DNA of 64,000 nucleotides, taken from contig VNWV01000005.1 of assembly GCA_009801085.1 (NCBI GenBank), positions 2,294,001-2,358,000 of the forward strand, written 5' to 3'. Position 1 is the first letter of the stretch, and every line of letters begins with the position of its first letter. The notes beneath the pieces are model-generated. The model ran no database searches, was not told the origin of the DNA, and saw nothing but the letters and a program-made list of their open reading frames with translations. The translations under genes and the position numbers were made by a program. Below are positions 21,757 through 32,662 of the stretch, one piece after another. The stretch comes from Lasiodiplodia sp. COLG20 (lineage: Eukaryota > Ascomycota > Dothideomycetes > Botryosphaeriales > Botryosphaeriaceae).

Positions 21757-24380
21757 ATGTACCTTCCGAGGACACTGATCGGCCACCTTTACAATCACCT
21801 TCTCCACACAACACATCCGCTCTCTCCGCCTGTTCTCCTCCTCGTCTCCCTCGAGCCTGACGCACTATGTGCCTGCCGCATCCTCACCGCACTTCTGAAA
21901 CGAGATTACATTCCCCATAAAATCCAGCCCATCGCCGGTTACAATGATCTTGCAAAGGCCGGTCAAGATCTGGTCCGTCCTATGCGCGTCGGTGATGGCG
22001 GCAGTGGAGGTGTCGTCGTGTGTTTGGGCGTCGGAGGATTGGTCGATCTTGAGAACCTGCTAGGGTTAGAGGGACAGGATGGCACAGACTTCGGCGGTGT
22101 TGAGATCTGGGTTATGGACGCTCGACGACCATGGAATCTGAGCAACGTTTTTGGCGGGCGAGGAGACACAGCTTCGGAAGAAAATGATCTCCCGACGAAA
22201 GTGCCAGGGGTAGAGCGTGGCAGGATCTTGCGCTCCTACAAGCCTGGGAAGGGGGGCATCGTGGTCTTCGACGACGGAGACATCGAAGAGGAGCTTGAGC
22301 GTGAAAGAGAGGCATATACTGCCTTGGAGCAGATGCCAGAGCTTGACGGGGTGGACTTTGATGATGACGAGAGCGACACAGAGGAGAACACCGGCGAGGA
22401 AGCACCACCGATATCAGGTCAAATGAGCCGCAAAAGAAAATCGTGGGGCGATGATGAGGAGAGTGAAGGCGACGAGGAGGAAGAGCGACCAGCCCAGAGG
22501 CGGAGAAGCAATTCGGTAGGATGCTCCGCGTATCCGGTACTCAGACGGCTTGCTAACAGGTTCAGTCGACGCCGATTCCATCTTCACCTTCTCGGCCTCC
22601 CCGCCGCGGCCTGCTTGTCACAGCAAACTCCTCCGATTTTTCGCGCTCAGATTCCATAAGTCGCTCAGTCTCTCCGCCAGCAGAAAAGCAGCCTTCGGCG
22701 AAAACACTCCGTCGCCGCTTGCTCAAGCTCCGTGACCAGCACAACCGTGTCTTGGACAAGTACTACTCGCTAGGCACGTCGTACTCAGAGCCTGTATCCT
22801 CTATTGTGTACAGTCTTGCATCAGAGCTTGGCCGAGAAGATAACGACCTACTGTGGCAAGCAATTGTCGGAGTCAGCAGCTTGGAACTATATGGCCGGAC
22901 ACCAACTGGAATGGGCTTGTCATCATCTTCGAAGCAAGGCTGGCACGGCTCAAGAGGCGATCGAATCCGAGCTCTTCTCCAAGACGAAGTACGGCGTCTA
23001 AACCCAACCGACCCAAAAGACATCGCTCGCGAGATGAGCTTAGGAGAATCAGGCGGAGTCATTCCGACACATGCTCGGTCACCAACAGACATGTCCATCC
23101 GTCTTTCGCCAGAACCTCGTTTCTTGCTCATCAGGCATTGGAGCTTGTATGATAGCATGCTTCACTCTCCATATCTTTCTGCAAAACTCCATCTTTGGTC
23201 GGACCAAGGACGCCGGCGCCTCCACAAACTTCTGGCAAAGATGGGAGTCAGTCTGACTCAGTGTAAGCAAAGCTACACTCACATGGACATGGAATTGAAG
23301 CGCGGTTTACGAGAGCGACTTCTTAAATTCGCCCCCGTATACGGACTTGACGGTCTAGTCCCCGAAGCAACAGAACGAGGTGGCGGAAAAGAAGGGTGGG
23401 GCTTCGTTCGTTGTTGGGGCTGGAAAGCATGCCTTTCGGCGGTAGACGTCGGGGTTGTGCTTGGAGCAATTCTCGAAGTTGGGTCTAATAGCAATGCAGC
23501 TGGAGCTGGCTTATCACATTCTTCACCGCAGTTACCGCCCACTCCACAATCACTGGACAGTTCCGGCAGCCAAGGTTTCCTGCCTGACGCCCCCAAATTC
23601 GACGATGAAGCCGCCCAGGACGCCATTTCCTCCCGGTTCTGGACCGCATACGACTCTCTCACCTCTCCCAGCCTCATCACTCAACACATCCCTATCGCGC
23701 AGCATCTTCACCGGGCTATCCTCCGCACTGGCACCGCGCTCATCGCCAAACACCAGATCCGCCATCTCCGCGCGTTCCGCATGGCGGTCGTAAAGGAAGG
23801 GCCGGATGCTCCACTTTTCACGCACGCTGGTGCACTCGTCAAGCTGGCGCTATGGGTTGCGGAAGCGGTTCAGGAGATGGAGGGTAAGAAGGGTCGGGGC
23901 GGCGGCAATGAACTGGTGATGGCGGGTCTGGACGAGGCCCGTGGCGTATATGTCGTTGTCGGTCTCGGCGGCGGTGGCACGACTGTCCAAAGCAAGGAGA
24001 AGGAGAAGAGGCGGGCAGAACGCCAGAAGAAGAAAGAGGAGAAGCGCGAGGCGAGAAGAAAGGAGAAGGCAGCGGAGAGGCAAAAAGCGTTTGAGAGGCG
24101 GCTTGCCAATGGAGAGGAAGTGGACGACGACGACGAGGACATCGAGACGGAGGAGGAGGACAGCAGTGAGAGTGAGAGCGAGGATGAGGAAGACGAGATG
24201 GACGAGGGGAAGAGAAGAAGTGCTGGGCGGAATCGATTTGGGCTCGCGTTCCAGGAGGTCATTGAGGAGACGGGTGCACGCGTCAAAGTCGATAGCTTTG
24301 AGCACTGCGTGGTGGAGGTGAGGAAAGAAGATCTGAGTGGCTTTTTGGAGCAGCTGAGTATGAAGGCTATCGTGGGGTAA
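21757..24380 (+). CDS. CDC45: Replication initiation factor Cdc45
   Basis: Cdc45 is the CMG-helicase partner of Mcm2-7 and GINS and is needed for firing and movement of replication forks in the nucleus. Two exons (21757-22515 and 22566-24380) are joined by a 50-bp phase-0 intron, giving 857 residues. The N-terminus has the family's DHH-like fold motifs: LLVSLEPDALCACRILTALLKRD (first 20 residues characteristic), and later GVEIWVMDARRPWNLSNVF. An acidic loop follows at about residues 207-247 (DDDESDTEEN, DDEESEGDEEEE). After the splice come conserved blocks LRDQHNRVLDKYYSLGTSY and HWSLYDSML. Near the C-terminus there is a long Lys/Arg/Glu helix (KEKEKRRAERQKKKEEKREA) followed by a Glu/Asp/Ser run, both longer than in yeast Cdc45. 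Confidence 0.95.
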
Positions 24381-25228
24381 CTATGGGGAAAGGCATGCAT
24401 CAAGGCGGGACGCAAGGTGTTCGGAGTTGCGGTTTATTCATCAATCTGCGCATTCATATGTAGCGGGTGAGGAGGCGCTACCGGACTACATTTTTTCTTC
24501 GGATCTGTTGCGCTCGTTGTCGGCAATTTGACGGGATGTAGGCGTTCGCGTATACACTTTCTCGTATTGAGTTCTGTACATGATACCTGCGGGTATCGTA
24601 GTCCGTGTAGCCGATGGCCGACTTGACATTCAACCCGATAATCTACGCACGTTTGTATAAGGTACTATTATTATAGATAGATTTACTACAGAGGCTAGTC
24701 GTGGGGCTGTTGCTTGATAGGCTCGTAAGCTTTGGGTGCTGCAGCCAACATGTAGCTATCTAGCGAATCACCGCCCACCCTCGGTTCGAGGTCGTCGCGC
24801 TACCGTTCCTCCAACGTCACTTGACCAGGTCATCAACGCAACTGATACGCTACCGCCCCCGCGTCAGTGCAACTGCGACTAGCCCCAACAATCACATCAT
24901 ATTTCAACCTCCTGACACCATGGTGGACCTCTTTATCTCTCTTCACCGTTTCAGCACTGGAAGCACCGCATCTCTCGCTTCGCAACTGCGCACGACATCG
25001 TGCTGAGGCTTTTCAAGAACCAGGGTAACCGAATCGGGCTATAAAGTGCACATCACGAAGCCTTATCTCAGTGTGTCTGTGCAACAGTGGGGAAGCACGT
25101 CGCTCATCCACCTCCAACCACCCGGGTTCATACAGAAGTCACCGGTCGCGACCCCACAGTCTTTCAGCAGCCGTCGAAATCCTCTGCATTTGCGAGTCTG
25201 AGCCCATCTGGCCGCGAGCTCGTCTGCA
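24381..25228. other. Intergenic, CDC45 3' end and transporter promoter
   Basis: 848 bp between two + strand genes. Apart from a TATA-like box near the right end (listed separately) I see nothing. Confidence 0.5.
25040..25045 (+). promoter_or_regulatory. TATA-like box upstream of the DHA1 transporter
   Basis: TATAAA in the context GGGCTATAAAGTGC lies 184 bp before the ATG at 25229. The spacing is compatible with a leader of about 150 bases. It is one short motif in a GC-rich setting, so only moderate support. Confidence 0.4.
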
Positions 25229-27021
25229 ATGGCAACCGACGCCGACAGCACCCAGCCGCTGCTTGCGTCCAGCAACGATGCGCCGAGCTACGGCATTAGC
25301 AGTAGCAAAGCCCAAGACACCCAGGGGCACGATGGCGCCGTCCACGGTGTTGTGCATTTCGTGCCTGGAGACCCGGAGGACCCGCGTAATTGGCCTAGGT
25401 GGAAGAAATGGCTTATGATCGGGCCCATCCTCATCATTGACCTTTCGGTCAGCTGGGGCGCGTCCGGCTTCTCGCCAGCCAGCAAGAAGTTTGCGGAAGA
25501 CTGGGGTTTGTCGCCCGAGGCAGGGACGCTGGGGTTGTCCCTCTACGTGCTGGGCCTGGCATTTGGGCCGATGACTTTGTGAGTCTGATACGCCATTCCA
25601 GCGTAGATTTGTTTCTCTAACTATACGCAGGGCACCTCTCTCTGAGGTATTATTCCACTAATAGTACTAGAGGACGTGCAATTCTAACACAAGTATAGTA
25701 CTACGGAAGGCGACCGATTTACATATATTCTTACTTTATTTTCCTATGCTGCCTTGCGGCATCCGCGTTGGCCCCGAGCCTCGCATTCTTCACTCTAGCC
25801 CGCATATTATCTGGCTACACGGCTTCTGTAACAATCGGCAAGTGCTTTCCCCTGTTCGTCAGGATAGTTTATTTACGTTTCTTCAGCAAACTTTGGTGGC
25901 ACAATTGCCGATCTCTACCATCCGCACGACACGGGCCCAGCAATGTCTCTCTACCTCTGGGCAGCTACTGCTGGTTCACCTACTGGATTCTTTCTGATGT
26001 CTTTCGTTGCCCAAAGCAGGGGTTGGCGAGACGTGTTCTGGGCTCTTCTCGGCATCAACGGCGGCCTTTGGGCCATCATGACGGTGTCCCTGCTCTTCTG
26101 CGGCGAGACTCGTCATAGCATTATTCTTGCCCAGCGTGCAGAGAAGGCACGTAAACTGAACCACACGAGCAACATTGATGTGCCGGATCACCTAAAGAAG
26201 AGAGGCGTCAAGGAGCTTTTCACTGTCACCCTTACAAGACCGTTCAGGTTTCTGGCATCTGAGGCTATAATCATGTTTGCGGCCCTCTATAACGGCTATC
26301 TGTATGGTTTGAGTTTCCTGTTCAACACGGCATTTGTTCTTGTCTTCGGGCAAGGCCATGGATTCGACATTATCGGCGTAGGAATATGCTTCCTCGGTAT
26401 CTGTGTTGGTATCAGCCTCGGTCCCGTCACAAACATCTGGCAAGAAAAGTATTATCAGAGAAAGGTCCACGAGTCTGGAGGCAAGAATGTGCCGGAGGCG
26501 CGAGTTCAGATGGGGAAACTGGCTGCTGTTAGTAAGTTGGGACCTGACACGTGCTTTTTTCCCTCGCAAATGGTGAAAACAGATACTAACCTACCGCAGC
26601 TTTCCCCATTTCTCTTCTCTGGTTTGCTTGGACCACTTCTCCTAGCATTCACCCATTCATCCCAGTCTTGGCCTCGGCGCTTTGGGGCTGGTCCTTCTAC
26701 ACGCTTATCCTCATGACATTCACCTACACCGAGGATTCGTATAAGGTGTATTCTGCCTCCGCGCTCGCCGGCATCGGCCTCATCAGAAACCTGTTCGGCG
26801 CCGCATTCCCGCTCTTCGCGCACAGCATGTTCACGCGGCTGGGGTATCAGTGGGCAAGCACGATATTGGCCGGGTTAGCGCTGGTGTTGGTGCCGATTCC
26901 GTTCGTGTGGAGCAGGTACGGCAGAGTGTTGAGGGAGAAGAGTCCGTGGGCAAGGGAACATATGGATGATCTTGATGGAGATGAGGGGGACGAGGAAGCG
27001 GCAGGTGGGGAGGAGGCGTAG
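25229..27021 (+). CDS. MFS transporter, DHA1 drug/polyamine:H+ antiporter type
   Basis: A 12-helix plasma-membrane antiporter of the DHA1 family (relatives export drugs or polyamines). Five exons: 25229-25578, a 16-nt microexon 25631-25646, 25699-25837, 25887-26531 and 26600-27021, 523 residues. The microexon supplies LAPLSEYYGRRPIY, the hallmark APLSE-x-(Y/F)GRR loop between helices 2 and 3, so it must be included. Intron 3 (25838-25886) begins with GC; splicing it joins SVTI to ANFGGTIADLYHP, the family's helix 5 motif. The N-terminus carries DPRNWPRWKKW, also typical, and the C-terminal tail is acidic (DDLDGDEGDEE). Substrate is unknown. Without the microexon and the GC-AG intron the gene looks broken, which it is not. 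Confidence 0.9.
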
Positions 27022-27288
27022 AGGCCTCACCTTGCATACGAACCGTTACGAAGTGAGCAAGGCGCGTGGGAACTTTCATTGCGTCAACAGAGAGAAAAGT
27101 TGAACTGTCGCATTGGATTTGCGCCTAGGGGTTAAGAACAGCGGGGTGCGGACTTGACGGTTGACAGGAGGAAGATGACAAAGTGTCCTGAAAGGGGCGA
27201 TTCCGATCGCTTTGGAACTTTGGAGGCGTTCAAAACAGCTTCGCCCCTTTCGAAAAACTGAAGCTTTTTTTTTTTTTTTTTCAACCGC

Positions 27289-29054
27289 ATGAGTTTAAGA
27301 TCTCAACGTATGGGTATTTTATCATTACCTTTGAGGGGGCTTAAGCATACAACTCTTCCAAACTGGCTATTTTCCAAAGGATCTTCTTTGCCGTATCAGG
27401 GTCCAGCAAAGCTACACGCATACCATGGTAGAGGGCGGTACTCAACGGCTGGTAACGCATATGGCTCAACCACGGTGCCGTTGCAACAACTGGATGAAAG
27501 TCGACTTCTCTCGTCAGAAGTCAAAATCACATTCACTTATAACCCCGCCGTTACTTGCGAGTCCCCGAACATACCTTGCGCAATCTACGTACTTAGTTCT
27601 TCCCCAATCCCCAACTACGAACTTACTCTATCTATTGGCAATTATAGCACTATGGGAGAGCCAATGTCCAGGGAAACCATGAGCAGGCCGGACACAACCG
27701 TCCTCCGTGTCTCAATGCTCTCACGGGCCAATCAGCTCCTCCACGGCACGACCGACGAGCTCCTCGGAGAACGATTCCAGATATTCAAACAACTCAGCCT
27801 CATAAACCAGGAGATCGGTTCCATTTCAATTGAAATCACGGGACCTCGTGACGCCGGCGAAGCCAGCCCGTCATCAGCCACGACTACTGATGACGCCACT
27901 GGAGCAAAGGATGACCAAGGTCACAGCAGCGAGTTTGCCTCGTCCTGTGAGGAAGATAGAGTAGACGATTCCCGCTTCATCGCCTTACTCCGCCTGTACA
28001 AGACCATCAGCGATGCCGCCAGCCTCAACGCCGCACACATCCTCTCCATCCGCCGCCAGGAGTCCTCCTTGCTCGAGACGCTGACCGCCTTCGGCACCAA
28101 TCCCATGCTCCAAGCACGCATGCTACGCATCATGGTGACGGCGCCGCGCATATTCCACCATCGAGCCAGCAGCCGGTTCGGCCGCAACGACGATCCGTGG
28201 CTCAGGGCATGCGTCGTGTTCTACGGCCACGGCAAGGGCGTGGCCGAAACGTCTTGCAATACCACCACTGCTGCTTCCGGCCGCGATGGCTACGACCACG
28301 ACCCCAATGACCACGACGGGCTCACCTTCACGGACGCAGCGGCACAAGACTTCCCCGTGACGCTAACCACCCTTGGCATCGCCCCGGGCCTGCCCTCTTA
28401 CACGCACGCCTGGTGCCCCGTCGAAAAGACCTACCTTCCCATCACCGAGCTCTCGGCTGCACCTATCATCGAGCGCCGCGACCGCGACAGGACGTTCGTG
28501 GCTGCAGACGTCCGGAACGCCATCCCGATGAGCAAGCGCGTGGCGGCGGCATGGGCCGAAGGGAGGTTTTTCCTGATGCCTTTGAGACTTGGGGACAGTA
28601 ATAGCAATAGGGGAGGCGGCTGCTCGGCGTGGTCTTACCAAGTCGTCCTCACGTCCATGAGCGCAGCCGAGGGGACGCTTGGATGGAAAGGCTGGACGGC
28701 ACGGTGCTCAAGTGGAAGAACGGGTGCAGGCCAAGGCAGGAGCTGATGCATCTCCGGTTTGTCCAGGACTTGCTGCGGTTGAGAAAGGCCCTGAGGGTGC
28801 AGGGAGTGGAGTATACGGGGGCGTTCTTGCTGGTAGATGACTGGAAGAGGAGAATGGCTGGATGGGTTGGGAGGGAGTGGAGGTTGCCAAGGGACGAGGT
28901 GTGGGGTATGTGCTTCTTTGGGGGGGATTCGAGAATGGCCCATGCATTTTCAACAGTTATGGGTGGGGAAATAGTGGTGGGGGGACGGAATTGGGATGAT
29001 GAGGTGGTCAAGGATGTGGAAGAGTGTGGGTTTGGAGAGGTTTTTCATGGTTAA
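27289..29054 (+). CDS. Unknown protein, reading frame broken near 28671-28674
   Basis: I do not recognise this gene. From ATG 27289 a frame runs to 28746 (485 residues), but codon quality drops after about 28670. From there a second frame continues to TGA-type stop 29054, with good coding character: WMERLDGTVLKWKNG, then HLRFVQDLLRLRKALRVQG and EVWGMCFFGGDS. A run of four G at 28671-28674, where five would restore the frame (...SAAEGDAWMERLDG), marks the likely break: a sequencing error or a real frameshift. No intron of suitable length and phase fits. The joined product would be about 588 residues, without signal peptide or membrane segment, with a low-complexity Asp/Thr stretch near residue 195-225. 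The start is uncertain; a T run of 18 lies just before it. Confidence 0.6.
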
Positions 29055-30055
29055 ACGGTCGTGCGCGGGAAAGTTCGGTGAAGAATCGGGAGTGATTTCA
29101 CACAAGAATCTTGACGAATGGAAACGAAAAGCGCCCGGTCCCAAATAGGTACTTCGTAGCGTGGTGCTGAAGGGGGAAAAAGGAAGGTGACGTTGAAAGA
29201 AAGAAAAATCGCGTATCTCAATGGTGGCCCTATATTACCGAACGGGTGGCTATATCAGAGCAGTAGAGAGAGATACAATAGACGAGTTTCATACGCACAT
29301 TGCTTCGTGTTAGGCTTGCGAATTGTCCCCAGTGTATGGGGACTGTATTGTATAGCCTCTTGGCTTTGGGCTGCCAAGCTGGGGACAGCCAATCAGGGGC
29401 ATGAGAACGCGTTTGCATTTCTGTTTCTGGCCGGTCGTCCACAAGTAATCTCGTCATAATCAATAGAGAAGACCGGGGCCAACATGGAGAAGGCACGATA
29501 GCGACTTGCAGAAGACCTTTCTTTTCCGTGCTCTAGTGCATGCGGAAGCGTGCGGAGTCCGCGGCCCGCCGATGGGCAGGCCGTGCGGAGGCCAGCGTAG
29601 TCTCGAAAGGGAAGATTCAATATGAAACCTATACTGTGTCGAAGATCAGCGTGCGTTCACATTACCGAAACGACGGGTCAGTGGGGCGTGTGGCTACGCA
29701 GCGCTGGGAAGTGGAAAAGCGAGGCGCAGTGGTGTCTCACGCCGAACAGGGCAAGCTCCGCAATAGACGGCGGCGAATAGAGTTGGGGCTGGTGTCGGGA
29801 AAGGCGAGTAATGCAGTTAGTCAGCCAGGGGGGGCCGGCGGAGCGTTTCACAGGGCTGCGCCTTCCGCGGCGGATAAAACAGCGGCTTTTGACATCATGC
29901 CCTCCCAATCTAGTCATTCCAGCCTCCAGCGCCCCGCGACGCGTCAAGCTGCTGACGAACCACGACTCGTCTGCACCCCGGGTTCGTGCGCCGTCCAAAA
30001 GACTCCACACGCCCCCCTCAACTCCCGCTGCAGCTCAAAGTGAATTCCTCCGCCA
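29055..30055. other. Intergenic with a dispersed repeat copy
   Basis: 1 kb between two + strand genes. It contains the second copy of the dispersed repeat (29400-29482) and a short hairpin (arms GTCCCCA and TGGGGAC at 29325-29343). The rest is the promoter of the Zn2Cys6 gene. No gene is seen. Confidence 0.5.
29400..29482 (-). repeat. Dispersed repeat, copy 2 (83 bp, inverted relative to copy 1)
   Basis: The reverse complement matches 16030-16105 from TTGGCCCCGGTC to CGCGTTCTCATG with mostly transition differences and seven extra bases (CAGAAA-type) in the middle. The two copies are 13.3 kb apart in opposite orientation. Neighbouring sequence is unrelated. Confidence 0.85.
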
Positions 30056-32662
30056 ATGCCGACGCCTCCCCATGCGCTTAGCTGCATCACGTGTCGCAGC
30101 CGCAAGGTCTGTCAGCCCTCAATGTCTCATTCTACCGCGCCGCAGCTGACGACGAAAGATCCGCTGCGACAAAGTCCACCCGTGCTCTGCCTGCCGTCGT
30201 GCTGGCGTTGAATGCGTCTTTCCCGCCCAGCGCGCCCAACGCAAAAAGCACGGCCGCCGCAATGAGGAATTGCTCCGCCGACTCGACCATCTCGAGGGTC
30301 TCGTCGACCGTCTGGGAGGCGAGGTAGCCGTGGCTGCCCATGCTGCCAGCGGTGAGCCACTGCCGCAGCCCGAGCAAAAACCTCCCGCCGAATACATGCC
30401 CAGCACGTTGCCGCCCCACCTGCGCCAGCCACGCGGCCCTCCGCGCGAGGATGGCACCTACCCCGTCATGAAAGAAGACGGTGGCCGCTATCTAGGCGAG
30501 GACTTCTGGACTAGCCTCAGTACAGAGGTACGCTAGTTTGCTCTCGGACACTAAGGAGGAAAGCCTAATGCCGCGTCAGGTCGAGGGTCTTAGGGAGCTC
30601 CTGAACGAACCAGAGTCAGAAGAGGAAGAGCAGCCTGAAGCTTCGCAGACAAGCAGAAGCCCCCCGCCCATCCATGATGTCTACGAGAAACGCCTGATGA
30701 ACAGCCTTTTTGTCTTCAGCGGCGACATCGAAGCGACAGATCTGAGGTGGCTCCATCCCCCTGGCCCACAGATATTGAAACTCTCCGACGTCTACTGGGA
30801 CCGGGTTGATCCAATCTACAAAGTCCTGCACCGCCCCACAACCGAGCCGCTACTACACGTTGTGGCACAAGACAGTGCTTCCATTCCCAAGGGCGCTGGC
30901 TACGAGGCTTTGTTGTTCGCCATCTACTTTGCAGCAGTGACCTCATTGACTCCAGAAGAATGCCTTCAGCTTCTTGGAAAGGAAAGGGCGAATCTTGCCG
31001 GTCAATTCCGTCATTGTTGTGAGATATCCTTGGCCAACGCCGACTTTCTGAACAGCACAGACCTGCAGGTCCTTCAAGCATTTGCTCTCTATCTTGTTAG
31101 TGAAACCTACTCCCGATTATTTCGACACCAGACCCAAGCGTCGCACATGTTTTGCTTGACCTACTGACCTTCCCCAACAGGTCGTTCTACGCTGCCACAA
31201 CAAGACCCGTTCGGTATGGACGCTGGTCAGTCTTGCAGTCCGCATAGGTCAGGATCTCAATCTCCACCGAGATGGCACTGTCACTGGATTCTCTCCTTTT
31301 GAGACCGAGATGCGCCGGCGTCTCTGGTGGCAGATTGCTGTGCTTGATATCCGCGCTTGCGAAGATCGAGGCTCCTTTCCTCTGATAGACCACCACCTCT
31401 GCAGCACCAAAATGCCCCTTAATATCAACGATGACGACATAAGTCCAGACTCGCGCACCGCACCTCCCGAGAGAATAGGGTGCACCGACGTGAGCTTCTC
31501 TCGCCTCTGCCAGGAAGCCTCCATGGTAGCGCCCAAATTCTTCAGCCCAGTTCCCGCAGACGCAGACGATGACGAAAAACGAGATCACTGGCAGACACAA
31601 ATCCAGCAGGAAGTTGAACGCTTCAAGGAGCGTCTGCATGAGAAGTTCATCATCCATGTTAACCCCTCTGTCCCAATTCAGTTTGTCATCTCGCAGGTCG
31701 TGCAGATCGTCACGGCCGAATTCTGGCTACTGGTTCACTACCCAATCCAAACTCGCCGCTACGCATTCAAATCAAAAGCCACGAAACAGGAAATCTTGAG
31801 CACCGCCATAACTCATTTACGCGTCGATTACGGATTGCAGAGCCACCCATTTTCGTCAAAGTACAAGTGGTACTATGACACGTACGTCCAGTGGCATCCG
31901 CTCGCGGTTACTCTCGCAGAGCTCTGCGTCCAGACCCGCGGCTCACTGGTCGATGAGGCTTGGAGAATCGTTGACGCTGTGTATGATCGCGCGCGCTCTC
32001 GCGTCACTGATGTCTCGCTCTGGCGGCCAGTCAGAAAGCTACATCAGAAAGCCCGCAGAGCCCGCGCAGCGGCTCTCCGCGGTCAAGGCGGCATTTTGGC
32101 AGAAGATGACGACCTGACGTCCGGTAGCCATGATGCCTCGGAGTCACCAGCGTCCATTTCGGAAAGGTCTATGCCGCAGCTCCCACTCGATAATCTTGGC
32201 AGGTATCTTGCCACTGCCGGCCAGCAACAGCAGCAGCAGCAGCAGCATCCACAGCAGAGTACCGCATATCACTCTGGACTGGCTGATGATAACCTTGCTG
32301 CCTTCACCCAAGTTCTGCCCTCATCTTCGTCGCCAACAGCAGCCATGGTCGCAGGTGGACAACAACTACCACAACACCACCATCCTCACCAACAAACAAT
32401 GCCGGCAGCCACGTCAGCAACTACAATACCCAGCCAGCATTTGGACGTCCTTTCTGCCGTGGATCTATCGGCCATGAACCTCGACGCAGCATACGGCGGG
32501 GGCGATCCGGTCAACTGGCCAGACTGGGATGAGTTTGTGCGAAGCACTTGGGCTGCTGAGGACCCGAATGCGCCGCAGCAGAAGACGAACACGCCCGAAT
32601 GGTTACTGGATATGGGAATGGGCGATGATGGCAGTGGTGGCGGTGGGGCCGAGTACAGATGA
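30056..32662 (+). CDS. Zn2Cys6 transcription factor with fungal-specific regulatory domain
   Basis: A nuclear DNA-binding regulator; target genes unknown. Four exons: 30056-30106, 30159-30527, 30580-31095 and 31181-32662, 805 residues. The binuclear zinc cluster is assembled across intron 1: CITCRSRK joined to IRCDKVHPCSACRRAGVEC, giving C-x2-C-x6-C-x5-C-x2-C-x6-C. It lies at the very N-terminus and is followed by a leucine-rich dimerisation helix (NEELLRRLDHLEGLVDRLGG). The middle homology region follows, with the usual blocks DLRWLHPPGPQILKLSDVYW, ETEMRRRLWWQIAVLDIR and DDDISPDSRTAPPE. The C-terminal third is Gln/His-rich low complexity, a likely activation region. It follows the unknown gene on the same strand, and no metabolic genes adjoin it to suggest a pathway. 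Confidence 0.92.

Noticed and set aside
25229..32662. Secondary-metabolite cluster around the DHA1 transporter and the Zn2Cys6 regulator
   Set aside because: No backbone synthase or tailoring enzyme lies nearby; neighbours are housekeeping genes and one unknown.
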